Positions 1 to 8,300 of a stretch of DNA of 64,000 nt are shown one piece after another. A program made the translations under genes and the position numbers. The notes under the pieces were generated by a model that searched no databases, was not told the DNA's origin, and worked only from the letters and a program-made list of their open reading frames with translations. The stretch is from a virus. Every line of letters begins with the position of its first letter. The stretch's first letter is position 1. Location of the stretch: IMG/VR virus record IMGVR_UViG_3300006033_000024, positions 1 to 64,000 of that record, one strand, 5' to 3'.

Positions 1-54
1 GATCATGTGAACATTAACGGCAACAAGATTAAAAGCAACAATAAGAAGAAGTAA
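1..54 (+). CDS. 3' end of a CDS cut by the window edge
   Basis: Frame 1 is open from the first base and stops with TAA at 52-54. The visible C-terminus is lysine and asparagine rich (ending KSNNKKK). It lies 2 bases before the next ATG at 57, which suggests a translationally coupled pair. Too little is visible to assign a function. Confidence 0.5.
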   Translation, partial: DHVNINGNKIKSNNKKK

Positions 55-56
55 GT

Positions 57-191
57 ATGCCATTTGAAAAAATAAACGTTAGTGAAATAATTCGTGACAA
101 TAAGAAAGATCTAAGATTCCGCATAGCATATCTAAATGTAAGGATTAGATATGTAATTCACAAGTTCTTGGATAGAATTTTTAACAAATGA
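57..191 (+). CDS. 44-aa basic hypothetical protein
   Basis: ATG at 57 begins two bases after the preceding stop; a purine run (AAGAAGAAG) just upstream can serve as ribosome binding site. The 44-residue product (starts MPFEKINVSEIIRD, ends FLDRIFNK) is rich in Lys, Arg and Ile. No family is recognised. It is the last coding signal before a long structured non-coding stretch. Confidence 0.5.
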   Translation: MPFEKINVSEIIRDNKKDLRFRIAYLNVRIRYVIHKFLDRIFNK

Positions 192-602
192 TGTTGGTCT
201 TACGCCGGAATGACCTTAAACTTCCAGAGTCCCAAAAGTGTATGTACTTTTGCAAGTGGGGACAGGCACATGTCTGCGCTATTTTTCCAAACAACCCTTG
301 AGGATAGACGAGGCAGCTATCACACCACTTGACGTGCCGTTGGGTGGTCTTTAAAGAGATACGGGGACATAGCCAACCCGTCAAGGGTACCCCTATTTTA
401 CATATTTTAATTTTTTATAACTTGTGCGTTGTATGGGATTTTGGGATATTGATCCGATAGTAATATCGTCACAATTTTCGCAAAATCTCGTAAATATAAC
501 GAGGTGGCGACCTTTTTATCGCCCGTTACCTACTTATCGTTAAATTTGAGTTGTAGGCTCAATCGCGTGTGATCCCGAACGCCAACCATCGGGGTGATTT
601 AT
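192..602. other. structured non-coding region upstream of the tRNAs
   Basis: No convincing ORF on either strand. Several local inverted repeats are visible: CAAAAGT/ACTTTTG around 232-252, CTCGT/ACGAG around 486-502, GGCGA/TCGCC around 507-524, TTGAG/CTCAA around 546-562, and ATCCCGA/TCGGGGT around 571-597. They could be transcript processing signals, leaders or degenerate RNA genes; the function is not known. Confidence 0.5.
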
Positions 603-679
603 CGTGGAGTAGAACAGTGGTCAGTTCGCTTGGTTCATACCCAAGAGGTCAATGGTTCAAATCCATTCTCTCGCAACCA
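603..679 (+). tRNA. tRNA-Met (anticodon CAT), initiator-like ends
   Basis: The cloverleaf is readable: D-arm GAAC/GTTC, anticodon arm CTTGG-TTCATAC-CCAAG, T-arm AATGG-TTCAAAT-CCATT, and an encoded 3' ACCA. The 5' end CGTGGAG and 3' end CGCAACCA resemble bacterial initiator tRNA, which has an unpaired C1-A72. The acceptor pairs only if one C in the 3' strand is bulged. The anticodon stem has two, not three, closing G-C pairs, so initiator function is uncertain. CAT could also read Ile after lysidine modification. Confidence 0.75.
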
Positions 680-680
680 T

Positions 681-755
681 GCCGACTTAACTCTAATGGT
701 AGGGGTTCGCTCTTGTAAGGCGAATGTAGGGGTTCGATTCCTCTAGTCGGCACCA
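681..755 (+). tRNA. tRNA-Thr (anticodon TGT)
   Basis: Canonical cloverleaf: acceptor GCCGACT/AGTCGGC with seven pairs, anticodon loop CTTGTAA giving anticodon TGT, T-arm loop TTCGATT with five pairs, and an encoded CCA end. It follows the tRNA-Met by one base, so the two are probably one transcript that is processed. It would read ACA/ACG threonine codons. Confidence 0.93.
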
Positions 756-781
756 ATTATTTATATCAAAGGGGATTTAAT

Positions 782-1063
782 GTGTGTAATTATAGTTTGT
801 GTGATGATTTAATCTTTACTGAACACTCTAAAATTCGTCTTCAAGAAAGAGTTGGTTTTAAGAACTTACTTTTAAGAATCAACAATTCAAAAGAATTGTA
901 TTTAGACAGAGATTCTATTTATCATATTTATTTGGGCAAATCTAGGGTTGAGGTGGTTGCCAGAATGATACCGCACAAAACATTACTTATCATTACGGTC
1001 ATTGCTGATTGCAGCCTGTCTGATTTTAGAGAAAAGCGCAAATCAATAATGGTTAGGCGATAA
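782..1063 (+). CDS. 93-aa hypothetical protein
   Basis: GTG start chosen because AAAGGGG sits at the right spacing; the overlapping ATG at 780 is in a frame that closes after ten codons. The N-terminal pattern (FTEHSKIRLQERVG) followed by a beta-rich part resembles small DUF4258-type proteins that begin with a His-x-x-x-R-x-x-x-R segment, but this is a weak likeness. The TAA stop lies inside an ATAAAA-N6-TTTTAT dyad. Confidence 0.7.
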   Translation: MCNYSLCDDLIFTEHSKIRLQERVGFKNLLLRINNSKELYLDRDSIYHIYLGKSRVEVVARMIPHKTLLIITVIADCSLSDFREKRKSIMVRR

Positions 1064-1077
1064 AATACCAATTTTAT
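1060..1077. repeat. 18-bp dyad ATAAAA-TACCAA-TTTTAT
   Basis: Exact member of the dispersed dyad family; it overlaps the stop codon of the 782-1063 gene. Its flanks (GCG before, TTG after) match those of the copy at 24261. Confidence 0.85.
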
Positions 1078-1220
1078 TTGTTGTTAACCCGTGCGGGGTC
1101 AACATATCTTACAAGGAATTTCGCTACCTTGTGGAACGGTTGTAGGTTTACCGTAAAACCTTCACTTACGGGTGTGTGGCGAACGGCACACGCGTCCTCG
1201 CGAAGAGGAACGATCGGTAA
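1078..1220. other. non-coding region with several hairpins
   Basis: No supported ORF. Inverted repeats include an imperfect GTTAACCC/GGGGTCAAC hairpin near 1082-1102, ACAAGG/CCTTGT near 1110-1131, GTGTG/CACAC near 1171-1190, and TCCTC/GAGGA near 1194-1208. It lies directly upstream of a tRNA-like gene and may be the leader or processed spacer of that transcript. Confidence 0.45.
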
Positions 1221-1322
1221 TGGGCGAATAATCAGTTGAACAACTCGTAGCGTAAAATCGGTGCGAGCCAACGGGGGATTCCGTAATAACGACATTTGTG
1301 GGTTCAAATCCCACCATGCCCA
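1221..1322 (+). tRNA. tRNA-like gene, oversized (102 nt), identity unknown
   Basis: The 5' TGGGCGA pairs with 3' ATGCCCA at six of seven positions. A clear T-arm is present (GTGGG-TTCAAAT-CCCAC), with one extra base between T-stem and acceptor. The interior is longer than a class I tRNA and holds other hairpins (GTTG/CAAC, CTCG/CGAG, ACGG/CCGT); I cannot place a standard anticodon arm. It may be a tRNA with an insertion, a degenerate tRNA, or a tRNA-like RNA. Confidence 0.45.
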
Positions 1323-1358
1323 CTTAAGTTTTATACATGGCACAGGTTGTGCCAACAA

Positions 1359-1465
1359 TCTCTCGTGGCGAAAAGGCGTAGACGCGTGGCGAATGTTGTG
1401 GAACTGATAATCCCAAGCCATAGGTGCTTATCACACCGTGTAGGGTTCGATTCCCTGCCGAGAGA
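1359..1465 (+). tRNA. Leu-type tRNA-like gene with expanded anticodon loop
   Basis: Acceptor TCTCTCG/CGAGAGA is perfect. TG at positions 8-9 and D-arm GCG...CGC look like bacterial tRNA-Leu. A class II variable hairpin GGTG-CTTATCA-CACC and a T-arm with loop TTCGATT follow. The only good anticodon stem, GTGGC/GCCAT, encloses 26 bases instead of 7. The T-stem is six pairs (GTAGGG/CCCTGC). Total length 107 nt is beyond a normal class II tRNA. No CCA is encoded. Could be intron-like, or a decayed tRNA. Confidence 0.55.
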
Positions 1466-1466
1466 T

Positions 1467-1694
1467 TTTTAATTTATTCATAACGGTCAAGCCGTTAGTT
1501 GTGGTTAGCATGTAAATCCGAAACCGACGTCAGACTTGTGGGCTGACAAGTCACCTTGACAGAAACTGGTTGGTATTGTGCGACGTAGGGGCGCATCGGT
1601 CGGTATGACGTAAACTTACCAATATTACGAACCAAGTTGGCTACTTGGCAGTGACGGACACTGACATAAACTAACCAATGCCAAATAGATAATT
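1467..1694. other. structured non-coding spacer between tRNA-like genes
   Basis: No supported ORF. Perfect hairpins are visible: AACGG/CCGTT (1480-1494), GTCAG/CTGAC (1530-1548) or the alternative GACTTG/CAAGTC, CCAAGT/ACTTGG (1633-1649), and CAGTG/CACTG (1649-1663). Their density is higher than in ordinary spacers and suggests RNA structure. Confidence 0.45.
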
Positions 1695-1826
1695 TCTCTA
1701 GTGGCGGAATAGGTAGACGCACAGCAATGGCTGAAAGTAAGGTTACCACCGTGGAAAGTAGCATCACTCAGAGGGTTGCGAAGAGGAATAGCCGAAATAT
1801 GCAGGGTGCAAATCCTTGCCTAGAGA
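1695..1826 (+). tRNA. tRNA-like gene, oversized (132 nt), Leu/Ser-like
   Basis: Acceptor TCTCTAG/CTAGAGA has seven perfect pairs, followed by TG and the D-arm GCGGAATAGGTAGACGC, typical of class II Leu tRNAs. The 3' side has a T-arm GCAGGG/CCTTGC with loop TGCAAAT, six pairs rather than five. About 80 bases lie between D-arm and T-arm, including a possible long-range GGCT/AGCC stem, so an anticodon cannot be assigned with confidence. No CCA is encoded. Confidence 0.5.
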
Positions 1827-1933
1827 TATTTAATTTGTATGTTGCCTTCAAGGTAGGGTCACGGCAATCGCATATAAACAACATTATGTGCATTTGCCGT
1901 CGGTTCGTTATTTCTATCTGCTTTGGATTTCAC
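1827..1933. other. non-coding leader with a long hairpin
   Basis: A long hairpin is formed by ACGGCAA (1861-1867) and TTGCCGT (1894-1900), extended inside by CGCATA/TATGTG. There is no T-run after it, so it is not a typical terminator. It may be a processing site between the RNA genes and the 1968 gene. Confidence 0.45.
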
Positions 1934-1951
1934 ATAAAATCGGCATTTTAT
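1934..1951. repeat. 18-bp dyad ATAAAA-TCGGCA-TTTTAT
   Basis: Exact dyad copy directly joined to the ribosome binding site AAGGAGG of the 1968-2357 gene, the same arrangement seen on the other strand later in the window. Confidence 0.85.
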
Positions 1952-1967
1952 AAGGAGGAACACGGGA

Positions 1968-2357
1968 ATGATCATAAGTAAAAAAGAGAACATTGAAGTT
2001 TTGACGCATGTTTATTATGAGTTAGACGGCGTTGAACACGATGTTCTTCACGACGAGGGCGCCATGGCTATTTTGCTAAACGAGTTGACGCTATTTGTTG
2101 GTGGTGGTCTTGAGATTTGCGTAAATACAAACGGTATATTCACCGGCGATCTTCCTTGCGCGGATGCTTTTGAATTAGATTCGGTTGATCAGATTGAAGA
2201 GTTGTATACTTTTTATGAGAAATATGGGCACGATGGTGTTGTTATATTTAGCGCTAAAGCGACAAATCAACAACCTTGCAAACGTTATTTAGAATCTATT
2301 AAGGAAGAATATGGTATTGATTTATCGTATCTTCCAGAAAACCAATGGGGGCAATAA
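1968..2357 (+). CDS. 129-aa hypothetical protein
   Basis: Start chosen for the AAGGAGG motif about ten bases upstream. The product is acidic (many Asp and Glu), with no membrane segment or signal. Residues 1-60 look like mixed alpha/beta sequence; the end is YLPENQWGQ. No family recognised. It is the first of a run of small genes before the tail operon and carries a dyad element just before its ribosome binding site. Confidence 0.75.
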   Translation: MIISKKENIEVLTHVYYELDGVEHDVLHDEGAMAILLNELTLFVGGGLEICVNTNGIFTGDLPCADAFELDSVDQIEELYTFYEKYGHDGVVIFSAKATNQQPCKRYLESIKEEYGIDLSYLPENQWGQ

Positions 2358-2397
2358 TGGGAGATAATATGTTGTAATACACTTGGAGGTGTGTTAC

Positions 2398-2628
2398 ATG
2401 AATGAAGATCAAATTCGTCTTCGCAAATTAAGCAAAGAAAGTCGTCGTTTCTACAAGGGCGCCTATTACGATGAATCCAAACAACGTTATATTCGTGTTG
2501 GGATCAATCCGGTAAACGCACGTTTTGCTAAGAAACGCGCCAGTCGTAGGATTCGTAGAAGTGGTGTTGATTACAATGGCAAGACAGCTAAATACAAACG
2601 TGAACATCCCGTTTGGGGTTGGTATTAA
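2398..2628 (+). CDS. 76-aa highly basic protein
   Basis: ATG at 2398 is preferred over an upstream TTG at 2383 because TTGGAGG lies just upstream of it. The 76-residue product is strongly basic (motifs RRFYKGAYY, KKRASRRIRR), suggesting nucleic acid binding, but no named domain is visible. It precedes an 88-nt repeat element. Confidence 0.75.
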   Translation: MNEDQIRLRKLSKESRRFYKGAYYDESKQRYIRVGINPVNARFAKKRASRRIRRSGVDYNGKTAKYKREHPVWGWY

Positions 2629-2631
2629 GTT

Positions 2632-2719
2632 GTGTAGGACACGCGTAAATGTTTACAGGTGTTCTTATATGGGTTTGCATCAAATCACGCTGTAGAGGTC
2701 TGTAAATAAGCCACAAACA
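2632..2719 (+). repeat. 88-nt structured element, copy A
   Basis: Aligns without gaps to copies at 24287, 33696 and 62789. Conserved blocks: GTGTAGGAC at the start, GTAAAT at positions 14-19, AAATAAGC near position 73-80. TTGTG upstream can pair with CACAA at the end, and ACA-GCG with CGC-TGT inside. It sits between a stop codon and the gene at 2752 in the sense direction. Confidence 0.75.
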
Positions 2720-2751
2720 GGATTAGCAACAAAACAACGGAGGAACTTGGG

Positions 2752-2928
2752 ATGAAAACATTGATATTCAGAATCGATATTAAAGATGGTGACAATCTTG
2801 TTTATGCTAAGGGTGAAACTTATCCGGTTTATGATGAGGATAGGGACAACTACTACACTGGGGACTTTGGGGAAATAGGGATTGCTAAGTCGTGGGACGC
2901 CATTGCGTTCTTCGTATTAAATCGCTAA
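2752..2928 (+). CDS. 58-aa hypothetical protein
   Basis: ATG at 2752 follows GGAGGAACTTGGG. The product (starts MKTLIFRIDIKDGDN, ends WDAIAFFVLNR) is acidic with alternating hydrophobic residues, consistent with a small beta-rich fold. No family recognised. Its 5' leader is 88-nt element copy A, and a terminator follows immediately after the stop. Confidence 0.7.
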   Translation: MKTLIFRIDIKDGDNLVYAKGETYPVYDEDRDNYYTGDFGEIGIAKSWDAIAFFVLNR

Positions 2929-2932
2929 ATTG

Positions 2933-2969
2933 AAAAGACACTCACGTTGTTATGTGGGTGTCTTTTTTT
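2933..2969 (+). terminator. Rho-independent terminator
   Basis: Stem AAAAGACAC(T)CAC / GTG(G)GTGTCTTTTTTT with loop GTTGTTAT, followed by a run of seven T. It ends the small-gene unit upstream of the thioredoxin gene. Confidence 0.85.
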
Positions 2970-2988
2970 ATGCTTGAAAGGTAAAATT

Positions 2989-3264
2989 ATGAACAATAGT
3001 GAAATTGTATTGTATGACGTATTTACGAAATGGTGCGCTCCATGTCGGATGATGGAACCTACGCTTGCCAAGATCGAAGCCAAGTATGGGCGTGTCAAAG
3101 TGGTTCGTATTGATGCAGAAAAAGAGAATGACGGATCCTACCCGAACTTTGACGTTCGCAGCGTTCCGTGTTTTATTGTTGTGGTAGATGATATTGAAAG
3201 AGGTCGTAAATTCGGGTTTCAACGTGAAGAACAAATCGTTGCGATGTTTGAACCCTATCTATAA
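2989..3264 (+). CDS. thioredoxin-like protein
   Basis: The 91-residue product has the redox motif WCAPC near residue 15 within FTKWCAPCRMMEP, then the cis-proline segment VRSVPCF, as in thioredoxins. It is shorter than usual (about 105 aa) but the core is complete. Start at 2989 (MNNSEIVL) is chosen for AAAGG upstream; the longer frame from 2947 overlaps the terminator T-run. Phage thioredoxins can reduce ribonucleotide reductase or keep other enzymes reduced; neither partner is in the window except possibly the PAPS-reductase-like proteins. Confidence 0.88.
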   Translation: MNNSEIVLYDVFTKWCAPCRMMEPTLAKIEAKYGRVKVVRIDAEKENDGSYPNFDVRSVPCFIVVVDDIERGRKFGFQREEQIVAMFEPYL

Positions 3265-3279
3265 AGCGAGGTGATTTTA

Positions 3280-3816
3280 ATGGCGCCAGTATGTAACAAT
3301 GATGCTGAACTGAAATTTGCTTTGGAAATGTTGATGCAAAAAGTCACATACGACGTTTCCGTTAAAGTCCAAGCGTATTTGCGCGAATTTATTGATATTG
3401 GCATTTATATGAAACCACAAAGCCGGTTCTATGATCGGACGCATGACTTCTGGGAATCAATTTCGATTGAACCTAACGATGATAGTACGGGTTTTGAAAT
3501 CTTTGCCGATCCAGAGAAGCTGCCGTCAAAGCCACCTATGAGTCAAGGTAAGTTGGGTTCTCGTATGATGGGTGGATCTACAACGTATCGAGGGGTACCG
3601 ATTAGTGCGCTCATATTTGAATGGATCGAAACTGGCGATTCGCCTACGGGTAGACCGGCTTCGGTTGCGATGTATAAGCAGACCATTCAAGAAATGGATG
3701 CCAACTTTGATAAGATTGTCAAAGAGGTATTTTCTAAATATGGCATACAAGTAATTAAGAATGGCGAAAGTGTTGGATCGAACGCCGAAGATGAGCAGGA
3801 AGAATTTCCGTGGTAA
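3280..3816 (+). CDS. 178-aa tail-region hypothetical protein
   Basis: Start at 3280 (MAPVCNNDAELK) has GAGGTG at correct spacing; a codon at 3271 is possible but lies inside the ribosome binding site. The N-terminal third looks helical; the middle is Gly, Ser and Pro rich (GSRMMGGSTTYRG) and the C-terminus is acidic. The position just before the resolvase, recombinase and tape measure suggests a morphogenesis or minor tail role, but no family is recognised. Confidence 0.75.
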   Translation: MAPVCNNDAELKFALEMLMQKVTYDVSVKVQAYLREFIDIGIYMKPQSRFYDRTHDFWESISIEPNDDSTGFEIFADPEKLPSKPPMSQGKLGSRMMGGSTTYRGVPISALIFEWIETGDSPTGRPASVAMYKQTIQEMDANFDKIVKEVFSKYGIQVIKNGESVGSNAEDEQEEFPW

Positions 3817-3828
3817 AGGGGGATAAGA

Positions 3829-4353
3829 ATGAATCCGGGTAAAACATTTGAGCAAGATTTTGGAAAGTCTGTCGAGGGCTTTTTTTATTTGCGTTTAAAG
3901 GATAGTGCAGGGTTTGGTGCCGGTAACGACCAGACACGGTTTACGTCGCATCAGATTTGTGACGCCGTTCTGTACGCGTACCAGAGCATTTTTTTATTGG
4001 AGTTAAAGTCTAGTAAGGGAACTTCTTTTTCATTCGCCAGAGAGCCTAAAAAACAGGCTATGATTAAGTTTCATCAGATTAAAGGGTTGTGTGACCAAGC
4101 AAATCATCAAGGGGTTTATCCCATGTTTGTTTTCAACTTTCGGGAACGCCATAAAACATATCTTTTATTTGCAACGTCATTGCGCAAATTTATGGATCAG
4201 ACTGAAAAGCAATCCATTAACGAACAGGATATAATTGATAACGGTGGATTAGAAATTGCTAGTAGAAAATTAGTATCACATTATCGTTACGATGTCGCGG
4301 AAGCGTGTCGGACGATCGTAGAACGAGGTAACTATGCCAAGGAAAACATTTAA
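3829..4353 (+). CDS. RecU-like Holliday junction resolvase
   Basis: The 174-aa product matches the RecU family pattern: an early GKTFEQDFGKS segment, the PD-(D/E)XK core with Asp in CDAVLY (about residue 46) and ELKSSKG (about residues 59-65), then a KFHQIKGL helix. RecU resolves four-way DNA junctions in Bacillota; phage copies may process replication or packaging intermediates. It overlaps the recombinase gene by 20 bases, so both are probably translated together. Confidence 0.85.
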   Translation: MNPGKTFEQDFGKSVEGFFYLRLKDSAGFGAGNDQTRFTSHQICDAVLYAYQSIFLLELKSSKGTSFSFAREPKKQAMIKFHQIKGLCDQANHQGVYPMFVFNFRERHKTYLLFATSLRKFMDQTEKQSINEQDIIDNGGLEIASRKLVSHYRYDVAEACRTIVERGNYAKENI

Positions 4354-5353
4354 GAAAATTATTGTCACGGACGAGTTGTTGGGAAAAGTCAATCCAAAAA
4401 ATAAGAAATTGCAGGATTCGTTCATTCGGATCAAATCAACAACGAGTTCTGCCACAACGACCACCAGCTATTCGTCCGATCTTGATATTTTCTTTTGTTG
4501 GAACTTGTTGGAAAACGATAACAAGTTTTTTGTTGACATAAGGAAAATAGAGTTAGCGGACTTTTTTGCTTATGCCACTGAAAAACTACAGTGGAAGTCT
4601 GCAAGGTTTGGACGTATGCGGGCGTGTCTGTCAAGTTTTTCAAACTTTATTGAAAACTATTACGACGATGACTATCCGCAATTCCGTAATATTATTTTGA
4701 AAACCATCGAACCCATGCCCAAAGTAGCGGCGCGTGAGAAAACGATTTTGTCTGAGGAACAGATTGAAAACCTCAAGCAGTTCTTGTTGGAACATAAACG
4801 TTATCAAGGTTTGTGCTTTTTAATGTTGGGAATATGTAGTGGTGCCCGTATCAGTGAAATCCTACGATTTAGGATGTCGGATATTGACGAAGAAAATACG
4901 GCGTTCAATGGGTTATTTCTAAAAACTAAAAATATGATTAAAACTAAGGGTCGTACCAAAGAGGGTAAGATGTTGTATAAGTACATCTTGAAGGACGACT
5001 TTTTACCTTACTACCATTTGTGGTTAGAGGAACGCGCCAAGATCATGGAAGAAAAAGGTAAGTCACACGACTATATCTTTATTGACCGGAATGGCGATAT
5101 ACCGACAGATGGCGTTGCCCGTGGTTGGTATGATGACTGGGATACCGTTTTAGGTGTTCCGTTCTACGCTCACTCATTGCGACACTATATCGTAACGCAT
5201 ATGTTGCGACTGGGTATGGAAGTTGATTTCGTAGTTTCCGTGAATGGTTGGGCATCTTCCGAAATGGCGAAGATCTATTCGGATATATCAGATGATGAAC
5301 GCAATTGGAAGGGCTTGGATAAATTGAAAGATTATGTAGAAAAGAATAAATAA
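4334..5353 (+). CDS. tyrosine recombinase (phage integrase family)
   Basis: The 339-aa product has a core-binding N-terminal half and a C-terminal catalytic domain: GARISEI (first Arg, about residue 170), HSLRHYIVTH (His and Arg), NGWASSEMAKIYSD with Trp where His is common, and the Tyr nucleophile in IYSD. It overlaps the RecU-like gene and lies just before the tape measure, not beside an att site that I can see. SPbeta-like phages also carry recombinase-like genes near tail genes. It may act in genome resolution rather than integration. Confidence 0.85.
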   Translation: MPRKTFKKIIVTDELLGKVNPKNKKLQDSFIRIKSTTSSATTTTSYSSDLDIFFCWNLLENDNKFFVDIRKIELADFFAYATEKLQWKSARFGRMRACLSSFSNFIENYYDDDYPQFRNIILKTIEPMPKVAAREKTILSEEQIENLKQFLLEHKRYQGLCFLMLGICSGARISEILRFRMSDIDEENTAFNGLFLKTKNMIKTKGRTKEGKMLYKYILKDDFLPYYHLWLEERAKIMEEKGKSHDYIFIDRNGDIPTDGVARGWYDDWDTVLGVPFYAHSLRHYIVTHMLRLGMEVDFVVSVNGWASSEMAKIYSDISDDERNWKGLDKLKDYVEKNK

Positions 5354-5373
5354 CCACCGGAAAGGAGGTTAAT

Positions 5374-8300
5374 ATGGCTAAGACTGCAAATTATAAAATT
5401 GGCGTTGGCGCACTGATCAACGCAAGTGATATACAAAGCCAACTTAATGCGATTGCCGCTAAGAGTAAACCTAAAATCAAACTTGATGTTGAGTTGGGTG
5501 GAACGGCTACCGAACAAGGCAAGCAGAAAATCGTTAAGTATAACGAAGAAATTTCGGCGGCGATTCAAAAGACGGTTCTCAAACGTGAATATGACGAAGC
5601 ACGATTAAATGCTACGCAGAAAACCCATGCCGATTGGTACAAGAAAAATCTGTCTGAACGTGAAGCTGCGTTAGGTAAAATTAACCAGCAACACGAATTA
5701 GAAAAATCAAAACTGCAACAACTTGTTGGCGTAATGAATTCTTTGAAGATGGCCGAGGCGAGAAAAACAGATGTAGAAAATATGTCTGCAAATGACCGAT
5801 TCTTTGGCTATACAGATCCAGAAGCAAGTCGTGGGACTGCCGCCAAAAGCGCATCTTATTTTAACGAAGTATTTTCTGGTTATCGTCGGTATGGCGCTGT
5901 CATTACCGATGTAGATCAGGCGACCGGGAAGTATGATGAAAAACAAAGAAAGATTCTTGAAGATACCGCCAAACTTAATATTGAGGTTCCCAAGAGTTCG
6001 CGCTCGTTTAAGGGTCTTGGTGATATTCTTAAAAACAATATTGCTAAGTTTGCCGAATGGACAATTGCCGCAACGGTTATTATGCAAACGTTACGTCAGA
6101 TTCGTGCGGCGATTAAGTATGTTGAGGATTTAGATAAAGCGGTTACTAACTTACAAATTATTACCGGTATGAGCGAAGATTCTGCCCGTGCGCTAACTAA
6201 GCAGTACAATGAATTAGGTCGTGAAATTGGTGCGACTACAATTCAAGTCGCAGAAGGCGCCGAAGAATGGATCAGAGCCGGTAAGACCGCCGAAGAAGCA
6301 TTGGAATTAACGCGTCAAAGTTTGACTTTAAGTAAACTTTCGGGGATGTCCGCAAGTGAATCCACGCAGGCGTTGATTGCGTCGTTGAATGGATATAAGT
6401 TGGCGGCAAGCGAAGCTGCAAGTGTTGTCGATAAGTTGATCGCCGTTGATAATAAAGCTGCCACGAGTGCGCAGGAATTGGCTACTGCCATATCCTATGT
6501 ATCTTCGGTCGCGAATATTTCCGGTGTTAGCCTTGATCGTCTGGTTGGTTTAATCGGCACCGTTTCAAGCGTTACAAGATTAAGCGCCGAAACAGTTGGT
6601 CAAGGATTTAAGAGCGTATTTTCGCGTCTTGGCAATGTTAAAGTCGGTAAGTTTATTGATGATGACGGAAGCGCCATCAATGATGTTGAAGCTGTTTTGG
6701 GCAAAGTCGGAATTAAACTTCGCGAAAACCAAGATGAATTCAGAGACTTTCAAGATGTTTTGGATGATGTTGGCAAAAGTTGGTCAACGTTCACCGAACT
6801 TGAACAGTCTGCTATCGCTACGGCGTTGGCTGGAACCCGGCAAAGAAATTTACTGGTCACGGCTTTTCAGAATTACGACGAAGTTATTCGTTTGACGACC
6901 GAAGCCGAAGAATCGGCGGGGCTTTCTGCAAAACGTATGGCTGAATATACGGATTCGTTCGCCGGTAAGTCTGCCCAATTGCAGGCTAATTTAGAAAAAT
7001 TATATTCAACAATGTTGGATTCGTCTTTTTTGAAATTCGTTGTCGATCTAACAAGTGGCATTGCTAATTTTGCTTCTGCTCTTGGTGGTTGGACGGTTGT
7101 TGTTCCGGCGGCGATTATGTTGTTGGGCGCATTTAAAAAGGAATGGGCGGTAACACAATTAGCGTTGGGCGTTGGCGATACCATTATCAATGGTTTGGTA
7201 ATGTTGTTCCCAAGATTGGAAGGAGCCTTTATATCCGCGTCAGACGGGTTGATTACATTGACCGGATCTGCCACTACTGCTAAAATTGCAATGAGTGCAT
7301 TGGCTACTGGCGGTATTTTGTTGTTACTTACATTATTGCCACAATTGTTCGATTGGTTGCGCAATAATGTTGAATGGTTCGATCGTTTATTTGAAAGTAT
7401 TAAAGACGTTAGCGACAACGTTGATGATTTAACGGCGCGTGTTTCTTCGTTGCGTGATGAATATGAAAAACTTCGTGCACAAGACGAATTGACTTCTGAC
7501 GAAATGAAACGTCTTAATATGCTCAATCTTGAAATTCAAGCGCAGGAAGAATTATTGCGCATTGAACAAGAACGCCTTTATAAGAAGAAGTTTGGTGGAA
7601 ATGCTGCGAGTGGATTAGTTAGTGCTTTTTATGGTGGCATGCCAGAGGGTAAGTTCGCGTATAATGACGGTTCCGTTGGTGGCAAGGTTCTTGATACATC
7701 TCTTCCGGGCATTGAAAAGCCGGAAAACCTTGAAATATACCTTGATGCGTATCAAGATCTTAATGATGCGCGAAAAGCTGGCGTTGAACTTCAACAAATT
7801 GAACTTGAATACCTAAAGAATGTTGATGCTTATTTGGCTGAGAATTCAGAGATTGTTTACGAAAAAGCATCTAAAGAGGCTGGCGCTTACGAAAAGTTAG
7901 CGTCTGCAATGTCTGGTCTTAAAGCTGGTGTAGCAGGCGTTTCCAGTCTCTATAAAGAAATGTCGGATAATGGTCAAATTTCTATCGAAACCGTTTTGGG
8001 CTTGATGGAAAGTGGAAGCGACCTAATTGATCTTCTTTACGTTGAAAATGGCGTTTATAAACTCAATGCCAAAGCAGCCGAAGCATATTACAATGCTAAG
8101 CGCACTGCTACGGTCAATGGTTTAAAATTAACCAAAGCCGAAATTGAAGCAGAAATTGCCCAAGCAAAAACCATTATGAATACCATTACGGTTATGATGG
8201 CGAAGGGTCAACTGTTAGGTTCCGGATATGCTTATGGTATTGCTTATTCTAACGCAAAGAAAACCGTTGATCAGATGACTGCGGCGTTGAATTCGTATAA

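Noticed and set aside
782-1063. Toxin of a toxin-antitoxin pair
   Set aside because: Only a weak DUF4258-like pattern is seen and there is no partner gene next to it.
1695-1826. Group I intron in the 132-nt tRNA-like gene
   Set aside because: The extra sequence is under 60 nt, far too short for a self-splicing group I intron core.
1074-1981. ORFs of 84-115 codons on both strands across the tRNA-like region
   Set aside because: They lie over tRNA arms and hairpins, have no ribosome binding sites, and their protein sequences look random.
6873-7526. 217-codon ORF antisense to the tape measure
   Set aside because: No ribosome binding site; it is the reverse frame of a clear tape measure gene with strong codon bias.
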